64,000 nt of DNA. Origin: an uncultured Actinomycetes bacterium. GTDB taxonomy: Bacteria; Actinomycetota; Thermoleophilia; Solirubrobacterales; 70-9. The notes below the pieces were generated by a model. That model saw only the letters and a program-made list of their open reading frames with translations. It did not search any database and was not told the origin of the DNA. Shown in pieces: positions 43,039 through 53,532 of the stretch. Each line of letters opens with the position of its first letter. Position 1 is the stretch's first letter. The stretch lies in the NCBI GenBank assembly GCA_946482365.1, contig CAMLQY010000008.1:1-64000 (forward strand), given 5' to 3'. The position numbers and the translations under genes are program-made.

Positions 43039-43090
43039 CGCTGACTTCGTCGTTAGAGGTGCATATGCACCGGAAAAGACGAAGTCAGCG
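43039..43090 (+). repeat. Bipartite perfect palindrome in the leader of the thioesterase unit
   Basis: Outer arms of 13 bp (CGCTGACTTCGTC, 43039-43051, and its complement, 43078-43090) enclose a perfect 14-bp palindrome GGTGCATATGCACC (43058-43071), with 6-nt purine-rich spacers GTTAGA and GGAAAA. As RNA it would form a long stem with an internal loop. No T-tract follows. Confidence 0.8.
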
Positions 43091-43114
43091 ATGGGGGCGG
43101 AAATGGAGGAAGTG

Positions 43115-43270
43115 ATGAGGCTGATCCCGAGACATAGGCACGACCGCCGGACCAAGGCGCCACGAGTGGCGATCACCCAAGCAGAGATCACCGCCGACCT
43201 GATCTATCCCGCGAGCCCGCGGGCGCTGCGTGAGCCGGCCGCCGCGCGTGGTCGCGGGGGCGGCCGGTGA
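43115..43270 (+). CDS. Small Arg-rich protein, coupled to thioesterase
   Basis: 51 aa from the ATG at 43115, which has GGAGGA four bases upstream; an ATG at 43091 gives 59 aa. The sequence MRLIPRHRHDRRTKAPRV is strongly basic and the rest contains AEITADLIYP. No family is recognised. Its TGA overlaps the thioesterase GTG as GTGA, so it could be a coupling leader peptide rather than a functional protein. Confidence 0.45.
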   Translation: MRLIPRHRHDRRTKAPRVAITQAEITADLIYPASPRALREPAAARGRGGGR

Positions 43271-43842
43271 GCGGCGAGAGCACCGTCGTCACGGCGCCCG
43301 AGGGCACCGCCCAGGACGTCGCCGAAGCCTTCGCCGAGACCAGTCCAGAGAGCGCTCGCACTCGCACGCTCGTCTGGCAGGACCCTGTGCCCACGGCGGC
43401 CGCCGGGGCGACGATGACTGGCATGGAGTACATGACAGCGGTGGTGACCGGCAAGGTGCCGCCGCCGCCGATCGCGGTGACGATGCGCCTCCGGCCGGTC
43501 GAGCTCGAAGAGGGCCGCGTCGTCTTCGAGGGCGAACCGGGGGAGGAGCACTACAACCCGATCGGCGTCGTCCACGGCGGCTACGCGGCGACCCTGCTCG
43601 ACTCCGCCCTCGGCTGCGCCGTGCACACGACCCTCCCCGCCGGCGTCGGCTACACCTCCCTCGGCCTCGAGGCCAAGTACGTGCGCCCGATCACCCGCGA
43701 CACCGGCCGCGTCCTCTGCGAGGCCAGCGTCCTCTACGGCGGTCGCCGCCAGGCCACCGCCGAGGCCAACCTGACCGCGGCCGACAGCGGCAAGCTGCTC
43801 GCCCACGGCATCGCCACCTGCATGATCCTGGAAGCTTATTAG
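43267..43842 (+). CDS. PaaI-family hotdog thioesterase
   Basis: 191 aa. The hotdog domain covers about residues 60-190: EEHYNPIGVVHGGYAATLLDS contains the PaaI HGG motif and catalytic Asp, followed by GYTSLGLEAKYVRPIT. A ~55-aa N-terminal extension precedes it. It hydrolyses acyl- or aryl-CoA thioesters. The gene is probably repressed by the divergent HxlR protein, so it may answer an aromatic or electrophile signal. Confidence 0.87.
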   Translation: MSGESTVVTAPEGTAQDVAEAFAETSPESARTRTLVWQDPVPTAAAGATMTGMEYMTAVVTGKVPPPPIAVTMRLRPVELEEGRVVFEGEPGEEHYNPIGVVHGGYAATLLDSALGCAVHTTLPAGVGYTSLGLEAKYVRPITRDTGRVLCEASVLYGGRRQATAEANLTAADSGKLLAHGIATCMILEAY

Positions 43843-43894
43843 CAGATATGCGATAAATACATATTTGCTATATTCCAGGCGTGAATACGCCTGG
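43841..43894 (+). promoter_or_regulatory. Two palindromic operators of the XRE-nucleotidyltransferase module
   Basis: AGCAGATATG (43841-43850) and CATATTTGCT (43860-43869) form a 9/10 inverted repeat with a 9-nt spacer in an AT-rich promoter patch. A perfect 8-bp-arm palindrome CCAGGCGT-GAAT-ACGCCTGG (43875-43894) covers the GTG start at 43881. They are likely sites for autoregulation. Confidence 0.65.
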
Positions 43895-44210
43895 ACAGCT
43901 ACTGCAAGAAGCCCGTAAAAGGCACGGGATCAGCCAAAAGCAGCTTGCGATGCGCGCTTCGACGACGCAGTCTGCGATCTCACGCATCGAGCGGGACAGG
44001 ATCTCCCCGTCGGTCGAGACCCTGAGGGAGTTGCTCTACCTGCTGGGTGAGGATCTGGCGCTGAAGGCTCAGCCCCGTGACTCGGGAATCGACCGCACGC
44101 TGAACGCCGAGCGGTTGAAGCTCTCGCCGTCCGAGCGCCTGGAATACGGGAGGGCCTTCGCCAATCAGGTGATCGCAAGCAGCCCACTCCCTCGTCGGGA
44201 GGCATGGTGA
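43881..44210 (+). CDS. XRE-family regulator (antitoxin-like)
   Basis: 109 aa, GTG start. HTH about residues 8-60: EARKRHGISQKQLAMRAS, TQSAISRIERDRISPSVETLRELLYLLG. The C-terminal third (LSPSERLEYGRAFANQV) is a common tail in regulators paired with nucleotidyltransferases. It overlaps the next gene by 7 bp, so the two form a bicistronic module resembling a type IV or AbiE-like toxin-antitoxin. Confidence 0.85.
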   Translation: MNTPGQLLQEARKRHGISQKQLAMRASTTQSAISRIERDRISPSVETLRELLYLLGEDLALKAQPRDSGIDRTLNAERLKLSPSERLEYGRAFANQVIASSPLPRREAW

Positions 44211-44734
44211 ACGACGCGCGATCGCTGCCCGTCAAAGCTCCGGAAATAGACAGGCTGCTTGGGCCGTTGATCGCCCATGGCGTGGATTTCGTCTTGATCG
44301 GTGGACAGGCCGGGATATTGCACGGATCCAGCTATCCGAGCTATGACCTCGATGTTCTCTACGCCCGTGGTCGTGACAACGTGGAGCGCCTGGTCGCAGC
44401 CCTCGGGGAGATCGGTGTCCGTCTCCGGGGCGCCCCGGCGGATGCCCCCTTCATTCTTGATGCGCAGACCATCGAGAACGGTGCCAATTTCACCTTCATC
44501 ACTCCATTCGGAGATTTCGACGTGCTCGCGGGTGCGGCAGGAATGCCGTCCTACGACGAGTTGAGGTCGGCTGCGGTGGATCGCGAAGTGTTCGGCCACA
44601 TGGTCAAGGTCGCCTCGATCGACCATCTGATTGCGATGAAGCGCGCCGCCGGGCGAATCAAGGACAAGCTGATGGTCGAGGAGTACATCGTGCTCGCCGA
44701 CGGGCAGCGCCGCGCTGGCGGCGACGGCAGGTAA
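44204..44734 (+). CDS. Nucleotidyltransferase (AbiEii/MNT-like toxin candidate)
   Basis: 176 aa. Pol-beta-type fold: FVLIGGQAGILHGSSYPSYDLDVLYAR gives the G-G then S..DLD metal site, with a third carboxylate in GDFDVLAG. C-terminal segment VKVASIDHLIAMKRAAGRIKDK matches AbiEii-like proteins. Such enzymes add nucleotides to tRNA or proteins to stop growth. The overlapping XRE gene is its probable antitoxin or repressor. It ends 4 bp from the convergent pepA stop. Confidence 0.82.
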   Translation: MVNDARSLPVKAPEIDRLLGPLIAHGVDFVLIGGQAGILHGSSYPSYDLDVLYARGRDNVERLVAALGEIGVRLRGAPADAPFILDAQTIENGANFTFITPFGDFDVLAGAAGMPSYDELRSAAVDREVFGHMVKVASIDHLIAMKRAAGRIKDKLMVEEYIVLADGQRRAGGDGR

Positions 44735-44738
44735 GGGC

Positions 44739-46175
44739 TCAGCCGGCCAGCTCGCGCGCCAGCGCGGTCAGCAGCCTCACGCCGAAGCCGTTGGCGTCGT
44801 TGCCCGTGTAGGGGCGGCCGACGTCCCAGGCGGTGCCGGCGATGTCGACGTGGGCCCAGGGCGTCTCGCCGACGAACTCCTCGAGAAAGGAGGCGGCGGT
44901 GATCGTGCCCGCCTTGCGCTTGGGCGCGGCATTGGTGAGGTCGGCGACCGTGCCCTTCATCAGCGCCTTGTACTCGGGGTGGAGGGGGAGGCGCCAGACC
45001 AGCTCGCCGGTCTCGCGGCCGGCCCCCTCGACCGCGCCGGCCAGCTCGTCGTCGTTGGAGATCACGGCGGCGTGGGTCGAGCCCAGGGCGATCATCACTG
45101 CTCCGGTCAGCGTTGCGATGTCGACGACCTGCTCTGCGCCGAGCTCGATCGCGTAGGCGAGGGCGTCGGCGAGGATCAGGCGCCCCTCGGCGTCGGTGTT
45201 GTTGACCTCGACCGTCTTGCCGTTGTACTGGGTGATGACGTCACCGGGCTTGATCGCCGTCCCGGAGGGCATGTTCTCGGTCGAGGGCACGACGGCGATC
45301 AGGTCGAGCTCGAGGCCCAGCTCGGCGATCGCGCCCACCGCCTCGAGCACCGCCGCCGCGCCCGACATGTCCATCTTCATCTCGTGCATGCCGGCCGGCG
45401 TCTTCAGCGAGATGCCGCCGGTGTCGAAGGTGACGCCCTTGCCGACGAAGCCGAGGGTCTTGCCCGAGCCGCCGCCCTCGTAGCGCAGGACGACCAGCTT
45501 CGGCTCCTCGGCGCTGCCCTGGCTCACTGCGACCAGACCGCCCATCTTCTTGGCCTCGATCTCCTCGCGGCCGAGCACGTCGGCGGTCACGGCGGGGTGC
45601 GCGGAGGCGATCTCGCGCGCCCGCCGGGCCAGGAAGGAAGGAGTCGCGATGTTGGAGGGCAGGCTCTGCAGGTCGCGGGCGCGGTTCTGCGCCTCGGCGC
45701 AGATCCGGGCCGCCTCGGTCGCCGCGGCGACGCTGTCGGGCGCCAGCAGGGTCAGCGAGTCGACCGCAGGCGGCTCGGGGTCGTCCGGGTCGGCGCTCTT
45801 GAAGCGGTCGAAGCTGTAGGCGCCGAGGATCGTGCCGGTGACCAGGCCCTCGGCGAGAGCCGCGTCGTCCTCGGCGCCGGGCAGGGCCCAAGCAATCGAT
45901 GTCGCGCTCAGCTTGCCGGCCTCTTTCGCCGCCAGCGCGGCGGCGACCCGGGCACGCTCGGCGTCGAGCTCCTCGCGCTTGCCGAGGCCGACCACGAGGA
46001 CCCGGGCCAGGCCCTCGGGATGCAACGTCGCCAGCTTCTTGAAGCCCCCCTTGGCGTCGGCCGCGCCCGGCGCGGAGGAGAGCTCCCCCGGCAGCTCCCC
46101 GCCCTCGCAGAGCCCCACGGCGAGCAGGTCGGCGTCGACCGCGGGAATCTCGACTTGGCTGACGGAAACGCGCAT
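44739..46175 (-). CDS. pepA: Leucyl aminopeptidase (M17)
   Basis: 478 aa, two-zinc cytosolic exopeptidase. Metal ligands lie in VGKGVTFDTGGISLK (Lys and Asp) and the signature NTDAEGRLILADALAYA; the second catalytic site is MKMDMSGAAAVLEA. The N-terminal macro-like domain is more divergent, as usual. On the minus strand TAGACT lies 12 bases before the ATG, suggesting a short-leader promoter. Confidence 0.94.
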   Translation of the reverse strand: MRVSVSQVEIPAVDADLLAVGLCEGGELPGELSSAPGAADAKGGFKKLATLHPEGLARVLVVGLGKREELDAERARVAAALAAKEAGKLSATSIAWALPGAEDDAALAEGLVTGTILGAYSFDRFKSADPDDPEPPAVDSLTLLAPDSVAAATEAARICAEAQNRARDLQSLPSNIATPSFLARRAREIASAHPAVTADVLGREEIEAKKMGGLVAVSQGSAEEPKLVVLRYEGGGSGKTLGFVGKGVTFDTGGISLKTPAGMHEMKMDMSGAAAVLEAVGAIAELGLELDLIAVVPSTENMPSGTAIKPGDVITQYNGKTVEVNNTDAEGRLILADALAYAIELGAEQVVDIATLTGAVMIALGSTHAAVISNDDELAGAVEGAGRETGELVWRLPLHPEYKALMKGTVADLTNAAPKRKAGTITAASFLEEFVGETPWAHVDIAGTAWDVGRPYTGNDANGFGVRLLTALARELAG

Positions 46176-46302
46176 CGGGGTTACGCGAGTCTATGACGTT
46201 GCGCACAGCGGCCCCCTGCGGCCTGCCGCTATCTTCCCGGGTGTGGGCCAGGCGGCCCTGATCGAGCCGAGACCCGGCATAAACACTCAGAGAAAGGCAG
46301 CC

Positions 46303-47478
46303 ATGCCCAGCACAGTGATCCTCGGTACCGCACGCACGCCCTTCGGCAAGATGGGCGGGACCCTCTCCTCCCTCGACGCAACCGACCTAGGCGGTCACGC
46401 CATCTCCGCGGCGCTGGAGCGCTCCGGCGTCGACCCCGAGCAGGTCGAGCAGGTCGTCTTCGGCCAGGTTCTGCAGGCCGGCCAGGGGCAGATCCCCTCG
46501 CGCCAGGCCCAGATCAAAGGCGGCATCCCCAAGGAGGTGCCTTCGGAGACGATCAACAAGGTCTGCGCCTCGGGCATGCGCTCGATCGGCATCGCCGACC
46601 AGGCGATCCGCGCCGGCGACACCGACGTCGCCGTAACCGGCGGCATGGAGTCGATGAGCCAGGCTCCCCACCTGCTCCCGGGCGCCCGCTTCGGCTACCG
46701 GATGGGCCACGTCGAGACGATCGACTCGATGGTCCACGACGGGCTCACCAACCCCTTCACCGAGAAGCAGATGATCAACGAGGCGAGCGAGGTCTCCAAC
46801 GAGCTGGAGATCACCCGCGCCGACATGGACCGCTTCGCCGAGCGCTCGCACCGGCTCGCCGCCGAGGCGACCGACGCCGGCCGCCTCGCCGACGAGATCG
46901 CCGGCGTCACGGTCAAGTCCCGCAAGGGCGAGAGCACGATCGAGTCCGATGAGGCAATCCGCGCCGAGACCACGGTCGAGACCCTCGCCGGGCTGCGTGC
47001 GATCGGCGGCGAGGACGCCACCCACACGGCCGGCAACGCCCCGGGCGTCAACGACGGCGCCGGCGCGATCGTCGTCGCCTCCGAGGAGTGGGCCGAGAAG
47101 GAGGGCCGCACCGTCCTGGGCCGCGTCCTCGCCTACGGCACCGTCGCCGACGACTTCCCTTACCTGGCGAAAACTCCCGCCAACGCCGCCAAGCAGGCGC
47201 TGGAGAAGATCGGCAAGAGCCCCGAGGACGTCGACCTCTGGGAGATCAACGAGGCCTTCGCCTCTGTCGCGCTCAACTCGATGCGGATGCTCGGCGTCGA
47301 GGAGGAGAACGTCAACGTCAACGGCGGCGCGATCGCGCTCGGTCACCCGATCGGCGCCTCGGGCTCCCGCATCGTCGGCTCGCTCGTGCACGAGCTCGGC
47401 CGGCGCGGGGGTGGCATCGGCGTGGCCGCGATCTGCTCTGGCGGCGGCCAGGGCGACGCGATCGTCATCGAGGTGTAG
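46303..47478 (+). CDS. Acetyl-CoA acetyltransferase (thiolase)
   Basis: 391 aa from the ATG at 46303 with GAAAGG upstream. Catalytic Cys in [12 protein letters not shown] (about residue 89), His in [19 protein letters not shown], and the second Cys in [16 protein letters not shown]. The reaction is acetyl-CoA condensation or 3-ketoacyl-CoA cleavage. Followed closely by a HAD phosphatase and then the mutase large subunit, within an acyl-CoA metabolic neighbourhood. Confidence 0.93.
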   Translation: MPSTVILGTARTPFGKMGGTLSSLDATDLGGHAISAALERSGVDPEQVEQVVFGQVLQAGQGQIPSRQAQIKGGIPKEVPSETINKVCASGMRSIGIADQAIRAGDTDVAVTGGMESMSQAPHLLPGARFGYRMGHVETIDSMVHDGLTNPFTEKQMINEASEVSNELEITRADMDRFAERSHRLAAEATDAGRLADEIAGVTVKSRKGESTIESDEAIRAETTVETLAGLRAIGGEDATHTAGNAPGVNDGAGAIVVASEEWAEKEGRTVLGRVLAYGTVADDFPYLAKTPANAAKQALEKIGKSPEDVDLWEINEAFASVALNSMRMLGVEEENVNVNGGAIALGHPIGASGSRIVGSLVHELGRRGGGIGVAAICSGGGQGDAIVIEV

Positions 47479-47482
47479 GGCC

Positions 47483-48271
47483 GTGCAGCGGGCGGCTGCC
47501 TTCTTCGACCTGGACAAGACCCTGATGGCGGGGTCCTCGGGGATGCAGTTCGCCCGCATCGCGGCCAAGCGCAAGATCGTCAGCCGCCGGCAGCTGGCCG
47601 GGTGGGTCGTGGAGCACATGCGCTACCGGCTGCGAGGGACGACCGACGCGCGCACCGAAGAGGTCCTGCGCGTCGCCCGGGAGCTGATCTCCGGCCTGTC
47701 CGCGACGACCGTCGACCGAATGGGGCCGGAAGTAATGGCGGCGATCCTGCCCCGCGTCTACCCGCAGATGCTCGATGAGGTCTACGCACACCAGGACGCC
47801 GGCCGCGCCACCTTCATCGTCAGCGCCGCCGGCCACGACGTGGTCGAGTCGCTTGCCAACGTGCTCGGCATGGACGGCGGCATCGGCACCCGCTATGAGC
47901 TCGATGACGAAGGCAGCTTCACCGGCCGCTTCGACGGTCCCTTCGTCTACGGCCCCGGGAAGGTCGAGGCGATGCAGGCCTTCGCCGCCGAGCACGACAT
48001 CGACCTCGCCGCCTCCTACGCCTACTCCGACTCCATCTCCGACCTGCCGATGCTGCGGGCCGTCGGCAACCCGGTCGTCGTCAACCCGGACCCGCCGCTG
48101 CTGGAGATCGCCCGCGAGGAGGGCTGGCAGACGCTGCGATTCGAGCGCCTCGGCCGCCGCCTCGTCGCGATCGCGGTCACCCTGCTGGCGACCATCGCCG
48201 GATTCGGCGGCTCCCGCATCGCAGCTCGCCGCAAGGCGCCCCCGCCGCGGCGCTTCCCCGTCCGCCGCTGA
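47483..48271 (+). CDS. HAD-IB family phosphatase with C-terminal membrane helix
   Basis: 262 aa from the GTG at 47483, four bases after the thiolase stop. HAD motif I FFDLDKTLMAGSS, motif II IVSAAGHDVVESLA and motif III AYSDSISDLPML are intact, of the SerB/PSP-like subgroup. A hydrophobic helix near residues 227-245 (LVAIAVTLLATIAGFGGS) and a basic tail suggest membrane anchoring. Mycobacterial relatives are fused to acyltransferases; this one stands alone. Substrate unknown. Confidence 0.87.
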   Translation: MQRAAAFFDLDKTLMAGSSGMQFARIAAKRKIVSRRQLAGWVVEHMRYRLRGTTDARTEEVLRVARELISGLSATTVDRMGPEVMAAILPRVYPQMLDEVYAHQDAGRATFIVSAAGHDVVESLANVLGMDGGIGTRYELDDEGSFTGRFDGPFVYGPGKVEAMQAFAAEHDIDLAASYAYSDSISDLPMLRAVGNPVVVNPDPPLLEIAREEGWQTLRFERLGRRLVAIAVTLLATIAGFGGSRIAARRKAPPPRRFPVRR

Positions 48272-48346
48272 GACCTCTTCGGGTGAAACGTTTTCGGCGG
48301 CAAATAGACCCCTAACGCGTTGCACCTGGGCCGTAGACTCCTCGGC

Positions 48347-49969
<1,623 letters not shown>

Positions 49970-49978
49970 CTTGATCAC

Positions 49979-50296
49979 ATGACGAACGAGAAGTTGATCG
50001 AGGAGGCCGGTAGGCGACTCGCCAGGGCGGCGCCCGGAGCGCGGGTGATCCTCTTCGGCTCGCGCGCCCGCGGCGAGGCCCGCCCGGACAGCGACCTCGA
50101 CCTGCTCGTCATCGAGCCGGGTGAGGTCACGAAGCGCCGGGCCGAGTCGGCTCGCCTGCGTCGTGAGTTGCGCAGTCTTGAAGTTGCCCTCGACGTCGTC
50201 GTCGTCAGCGCCAGCCACATCGACAAATGGGGCGATGTCCCAGGCACGATGGTCAACGAGGCGCTCCGAGACGGCCGTGTCCTCGTCGATGCCTGA
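49979..50296 (+). CDS. MNT-type minimal nucleotidyltransferase
   Basis: 105 aa. Motif GARVILFGSRARGEARPDSD then LDLLVIEP carries the GSx..D.D metal site of minimal nucleotidyltransferases, with a third Asp in VALDVVVVS. MNT proteins usually pair with a HEPN RNase as toxin-antitoxin, with the MNT AMPylating the HEPN protein. Here the overlapping HEPN gene is broken (50289-50403), so this MNT is an orphan. It lies 9 bp after the mutase gene. Confidence 0.85.
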   Translation: MTNEKLIEEAGRRLARAAPGARVILFGSRARGEARPDSDLDLLVIEPGEVTKRRAESARLRRELRSLEVALDVVVVSASHIDKWGDVPGTMVNEALRDGRVLVDA

Positions 50297-50403
50297 GGGC
50301 GCCAACCTAGAGGCCGTCCTGAATCCGGAAGGCGGCGGCCGATGCGATCGCCGTCCGCGAACTCGCGGGCAACTCTGAAATCTGGCTCGCTAGGGTCGAA
50401 TAG
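50289..50403 (+). pseudogene. Truncated, frameshifted HEPN gene remnant
   Basis: An ATG at 50289 overlapping the MNT stop reads MPEGANLEAVL, then one extra base near 50322 shifts the frame; the shifted frame reads IRKAAADAIAVRELAGNSE and ends IWLARV before a stop at 50401-50403. This is the start of a HEPN-type protein, placed exactly where the MNT partner belongs. The conserved RNase motif region is absent. The break probably marks the left end of the inserted DNA. Confidence 0.6.
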
Positions 50404-50505
50404 CATTCAGGGTGTTCGCCTGAGCTCGATGGGGACCGATTTCGACAAGGTTTTCTGCTGCCGCTCCCTCCCTTTCCCTATTGCATGATCGGACTTAGGC
50501 CCTAC

Positions 50506-53295
50506 TCAGCGGAATTTGTACTTCTCCTGGCGCTTGCGGAACGCCTCCTCGCCACCGTCAAGTATTTCGCAGGCGTGCTCACGTATCCCGCCCAACTCAA
50601 AAGCAATCGGAGAAGCTTTGTGTTCGCTTGAGTGCTCAAGTGAGCCACTGAAGTAACCGAACATCCGCCCATCCTTGTTTTGGCGATCATCGCCGTGGCG
50701 GTTGGTGACGATTACCTGCTCGGAATCAGCCCCGATCACCAGGTTCGCATCATGGCTGACCATGATTATCTGGCGCTCCTGCTTGCGCTCGCTGAGGTAT
50801 TTCACCAGCACCTCATAGATCGACCGACTGTCCAGGTCATCCTCCGGCTGGTCGATCAGCAGTGGCCAAGCCTCCTCAGACTCGTTCAAGATCAGCGTCA
50901 GCGCGAACAGCGCCTGCTTCCCTGGCGTCATGGTCGAGGTCTCAAAACCACCGATTTGGTCGTCTTCTATCTCCGCCGCAAATCGCACTTCTGGCGCGGC
51001 CAGCAGGACATCGATCGCTACCTCCTCCGCATCTTGCCCCTTTATCACCTTCTGTTCGCCCGAGTGGATTGCTGTCAAAAACTCGCTCACCTTCTCCTGG
51101 CAGTACTCCAGCTTGACCCCGCTCTCACGGTCGACGAAATCGCTCACCTGCTGCCGGTTCAGTCGTTGCGATAGTCCTTCCTGTGCCGTCAGGCTCAGGC
51201 GTTGCTCCATTGAGAAGCTCATCTCTCCCTCGAGATTCCGTGGCTTGCTATCGAAAATCGTCTCCAGCTGCTCGACCGCCGCTTGGCGTCTGCCTATCGC
51301 CGCCTCGATTCGATCCACCGCGGCGCTTAGTGTTTTACCCAGCTGCTCAATCTCGGCTGCGGTGCTCTGTATCCGATCCAACGCCTCGTCCTGTTTCTTC
51401 TTTTCTTGCACGAGGGCCTCGATCTCACTGTTTGCCTCATTCTTTTCGATCAGCACCTTGTTGTCCGTGCGCAGCTTCTCCTCCTCTTGCCGGAGATCCT
51501 CAAGCTCCTTGTCGAGCTCCGCTTGGTGTGCGCTGATCGCATCCGCCAGTTTCGTGCGCGCGTCTTTCTCCATGCTCTCGATAAGCGCTTCGGCGTCACG
51601 CCGAAGGGTCTCCGGCAGTTCAGAGGGGGTCGGGGCCAGACGCAGCGTTGCATCAACCGAGGCTGCAGCTTCATATCCGCCGTTGGCCGCGATCAGGTGA
51701 GGCGCGAGCTGCTGGCTTGCGACGTCGATCTCCCGCCGGCGGACTCCGATCGCTGCGAGCCGACGGCCCAAATCTTCATATTCTTTGGTCTCCGTCTCAC
51801 TGAGAGAAGACTCCTCGCGCAACTTCTCTATGTCGCACTCAATCCTCTTCTTGGTTTCCGTGATCGCTGCCCGGTCCCCGAGATCGCGCAGCGCCTCCTT
51901 GCTTGCGTCACGGTCTGCTGAAGTTCGAAACCATTCCTCGCCGGCATCGCGAATCTCGATGTTCGCGGCATCGACTTGTGCTTGCATCTGGCGGTGAGCG
52001 GTCTCGAAGTCAGGGTCGATTCGGTAGAGGGTAGGCAGGATCTTCGCGGTTATCTCCGTCGGTTCTTCGCTTATCCAAAACAGAGAATTCTGTGGGATGA
52101 AGATCACCTTGCCAGGGCCCTCTCCCGCGACCCACTTGATGGTGCACTTGACGTCTTCAACGTCAGCCCAGGTCATTCCCGGTGCGGGTCCAACCTTGCC
52201 CTCTTTCGCCGTAGGGTCGGCTGCCAACTGTTGGCTCTCCGTGTAGCTCGGATCGATTGAGTGTGCGATGTAGGCCAGTAGTGCTGACTTCCCCGAAGAG
52301 CGGCTGCCTATCACCGAGGCAAGGTTCTGATTGAACATCAACCGCTCTGGGAAATCCTCGCGGCCCGAAAATTGAATTGAGTCGATCACCTTGTAGGGCT
52401 CCTTGCGGTCTGGCCGCGCCGCCCCGATCCTTACCCGACTGCGAGGCTCGACCAGCGTCTGCAGCAACCCCTCGAACGTCGGGTCGGCCTTGATCCACGT
52501 CACCGACTTCTGGTCCTGAGCGGTAACGTCCTTGCCCAGTGCCTCAAGTTGCTTGAAGCTGTGCGCGTCGCTGCCGCTGAACACCGGCTTCGCCACGGCG
52601 CCCGACCCGTCCCGCGCCCGATCGACGTTGAGGAAGTACTCGACGTTCGACACATTGCCAAATATGGCGTGGGCCAGCCGATCGATCTCATCGGCAAGGC
52701 TCTCCTTGCGCTTCACGCCCTTTGACGGCCGGATCCCGCTGTCACCGCTGGCCACCACGATCAACGCATTCTCGCTTCGGACGCCCCCCTTGCCGAAGGT
52801 CTCGTCGATCGCTCTTTCGATGCTTGCGCGAGTCACCGTTGCGCTTTCGTATTCGGCGGTGCTCGTGAGGTCGCTACATGACAACAGCGACCCGTCTCCG
52901 TCTTCCTTCAACTCGGTCATCAGTCGACCCAGCAGTTTGTTCCCTACGTCTTCGTCGATGTCCGGCCGCAATATCAGGTGGATATGAACCTCTTGTTGGT
53001 CGCGATTGACCGTCTCGTTGAGCCGCAACTCCAAGTTCGGGAAAAGAACCTTCTCCGACCGGGGAAACAGCTTCCTGTAGCGTCCTCTCACGGTGAAGAA
53101 GCAGTCCAAAGAGAAGTAGTCGGTGATGCCGAACACCTCTACATCGGACGCCTCAAGGATCTTGCAGTAGCGGTCCAGCGCCTCCCCATCGTCGCTCTTC
53201 TCGTATTCGTCGCTCAGCTTCGTGCCAGGTGCGTGTAGGTGGAGATCCCACTTTCGCCACTCCGAGCCCCGCGGATATCGTCGCAGTTTGCTCAC
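50506..53295 (-). CDS. PHP-domain SMC-like AAA ATPase (TrlF-like, defence-type)
   Basis: 929 aa. An N-terminal PHP metallohydrolase domain has WDLHLHAPGT (17-25), FGITDYFS (55-62), VHIHLIL (103-109) and FSGSDAHS (239-246). Then an ABC/SMC-like ATPase: Walker A IGSRSSGKSALL (329-340), a coiled coil (about 440-690), a signature-like STMTPGKQALFALTL, Walker B PLLIDQPEDDLD and H-loop IIMVSHDANLV. The layout resembles PrrC/RloC-type ATPase-nucleases in which the ATPase gates a nuclease. Lower GC and mixed codon use indicate recent transfer. Its target is unknown; a tRNA-like gene lies 490 bp upstream. Confidence 0.8.
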   Translation of the reverse strand: MSKLRRYPRGSEWRKWDLHLHAPGTKLSDEYEKSDDGEALDRYCKILEASDVEVFGITDYFSLDCFFTVRGRYRKLFPRSEKVLFPNLELRLNETVNRDQQEVHIHLILRPDIDEDVGNKLLGRLMTELKEDGDGSLLSCSDLTSTAEYESATVTRASIERAIDETFGKGGVRSENALIVVASGDSGIRPSKGVKRKESLADEIDRLAHAIFGNVSNVEYFLNVDRARDGSGAVAKPVFSGSDAHSFKQLEALGKDVTAQDQKSVTWIKADPTFEGLLQTLVEPRSRVRIGAARPDRKEPYKVIDSIQFSGREDFPERLMFNQNLASVIGSRSSGKSALLAYIAHSIDPSYTESQQLAADPTAKEGKVGPAPGMTWADVEDVKCTIKWVAGEGPGKVIFIPQNSLFWISEEPTEITAKILPTLYRIDPDFETAHRQMQAQVDAANIEIRDAGEEWFRTSADRDASKEALRDLGDRAAITETKKRIECDIEKLREESSLSETETKEYEDLGRRLAAIGVRRREIDVASQQLAPHLIAANGGYEAAASVDATLRLAPTPSELPETLRRDAEALIESMEKDARTKLADAISAHQAELDKELEDLRQEEEKLRTDNKVLIEKNEANSEIEALVQEKKKQDEALDRIQSTAAEIEQLGKTLSAAVDRIEAAIGRRQAAVEQLETIFDSKPRNLEGEMSFSMEQRLSLTAQEGLSQRLNRQQVSDFVDRESGVKLEYCQEKVSEFLTAIHSGEQKVIKGQDAEEVAIDVLLAAPEVRFAAEIEDDQIGGFETSTMTPGKQALFALTLILNESEEAWPLLIDQPEDDLDSRSIYEVLVKYLSERKQERQIIMVSHDANLVIGADSEQVIVTNRHGDDRQNKDGRMFGYFSGSLEHSSEHKASPIAFELGGIREHACEILDGGEEAFRKRQEKYKFR

Positions 53296-53532
53296 GGCCT
53301 GGACCTTGCGTTCTCCCTATTTCTGCCCTGCGGAAGGCTCCGTGCTCTTGGCTGTGGCCCGCGTGAAGTCGTGCGGGGCAAACCCTGCGGGGTCGCTATT
53401 GGAGCCTCAGATGCAGTGTCAAGATCGATGTGCGTGCGCATTTAGGTATCTTCCGATTGTCCTCGCACTGCTCTGTATCACAGTCCATGGGCGTGATGGA
53501 CTGAACGGCTCTCAAGCAGTCGGTTCCACGCG

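Noticed and set aside
48289..48302. TGAAACGTTTTC as a LacI-type operator before the mutase gene
   Set aside because: Only a short imperfect palindrome, with no LacI-family gene in the window and a single occurrence.
53370..53410. GGGGCAAACCC followed by CGGGGTCGC, resembling the start of a second c-di-GMP riboswitch
   Set aside because: The GNRA-capped P2, GCGCAAAGC joint and 3' GGTTACC-like element are missing, and no gene follows in the right direction.
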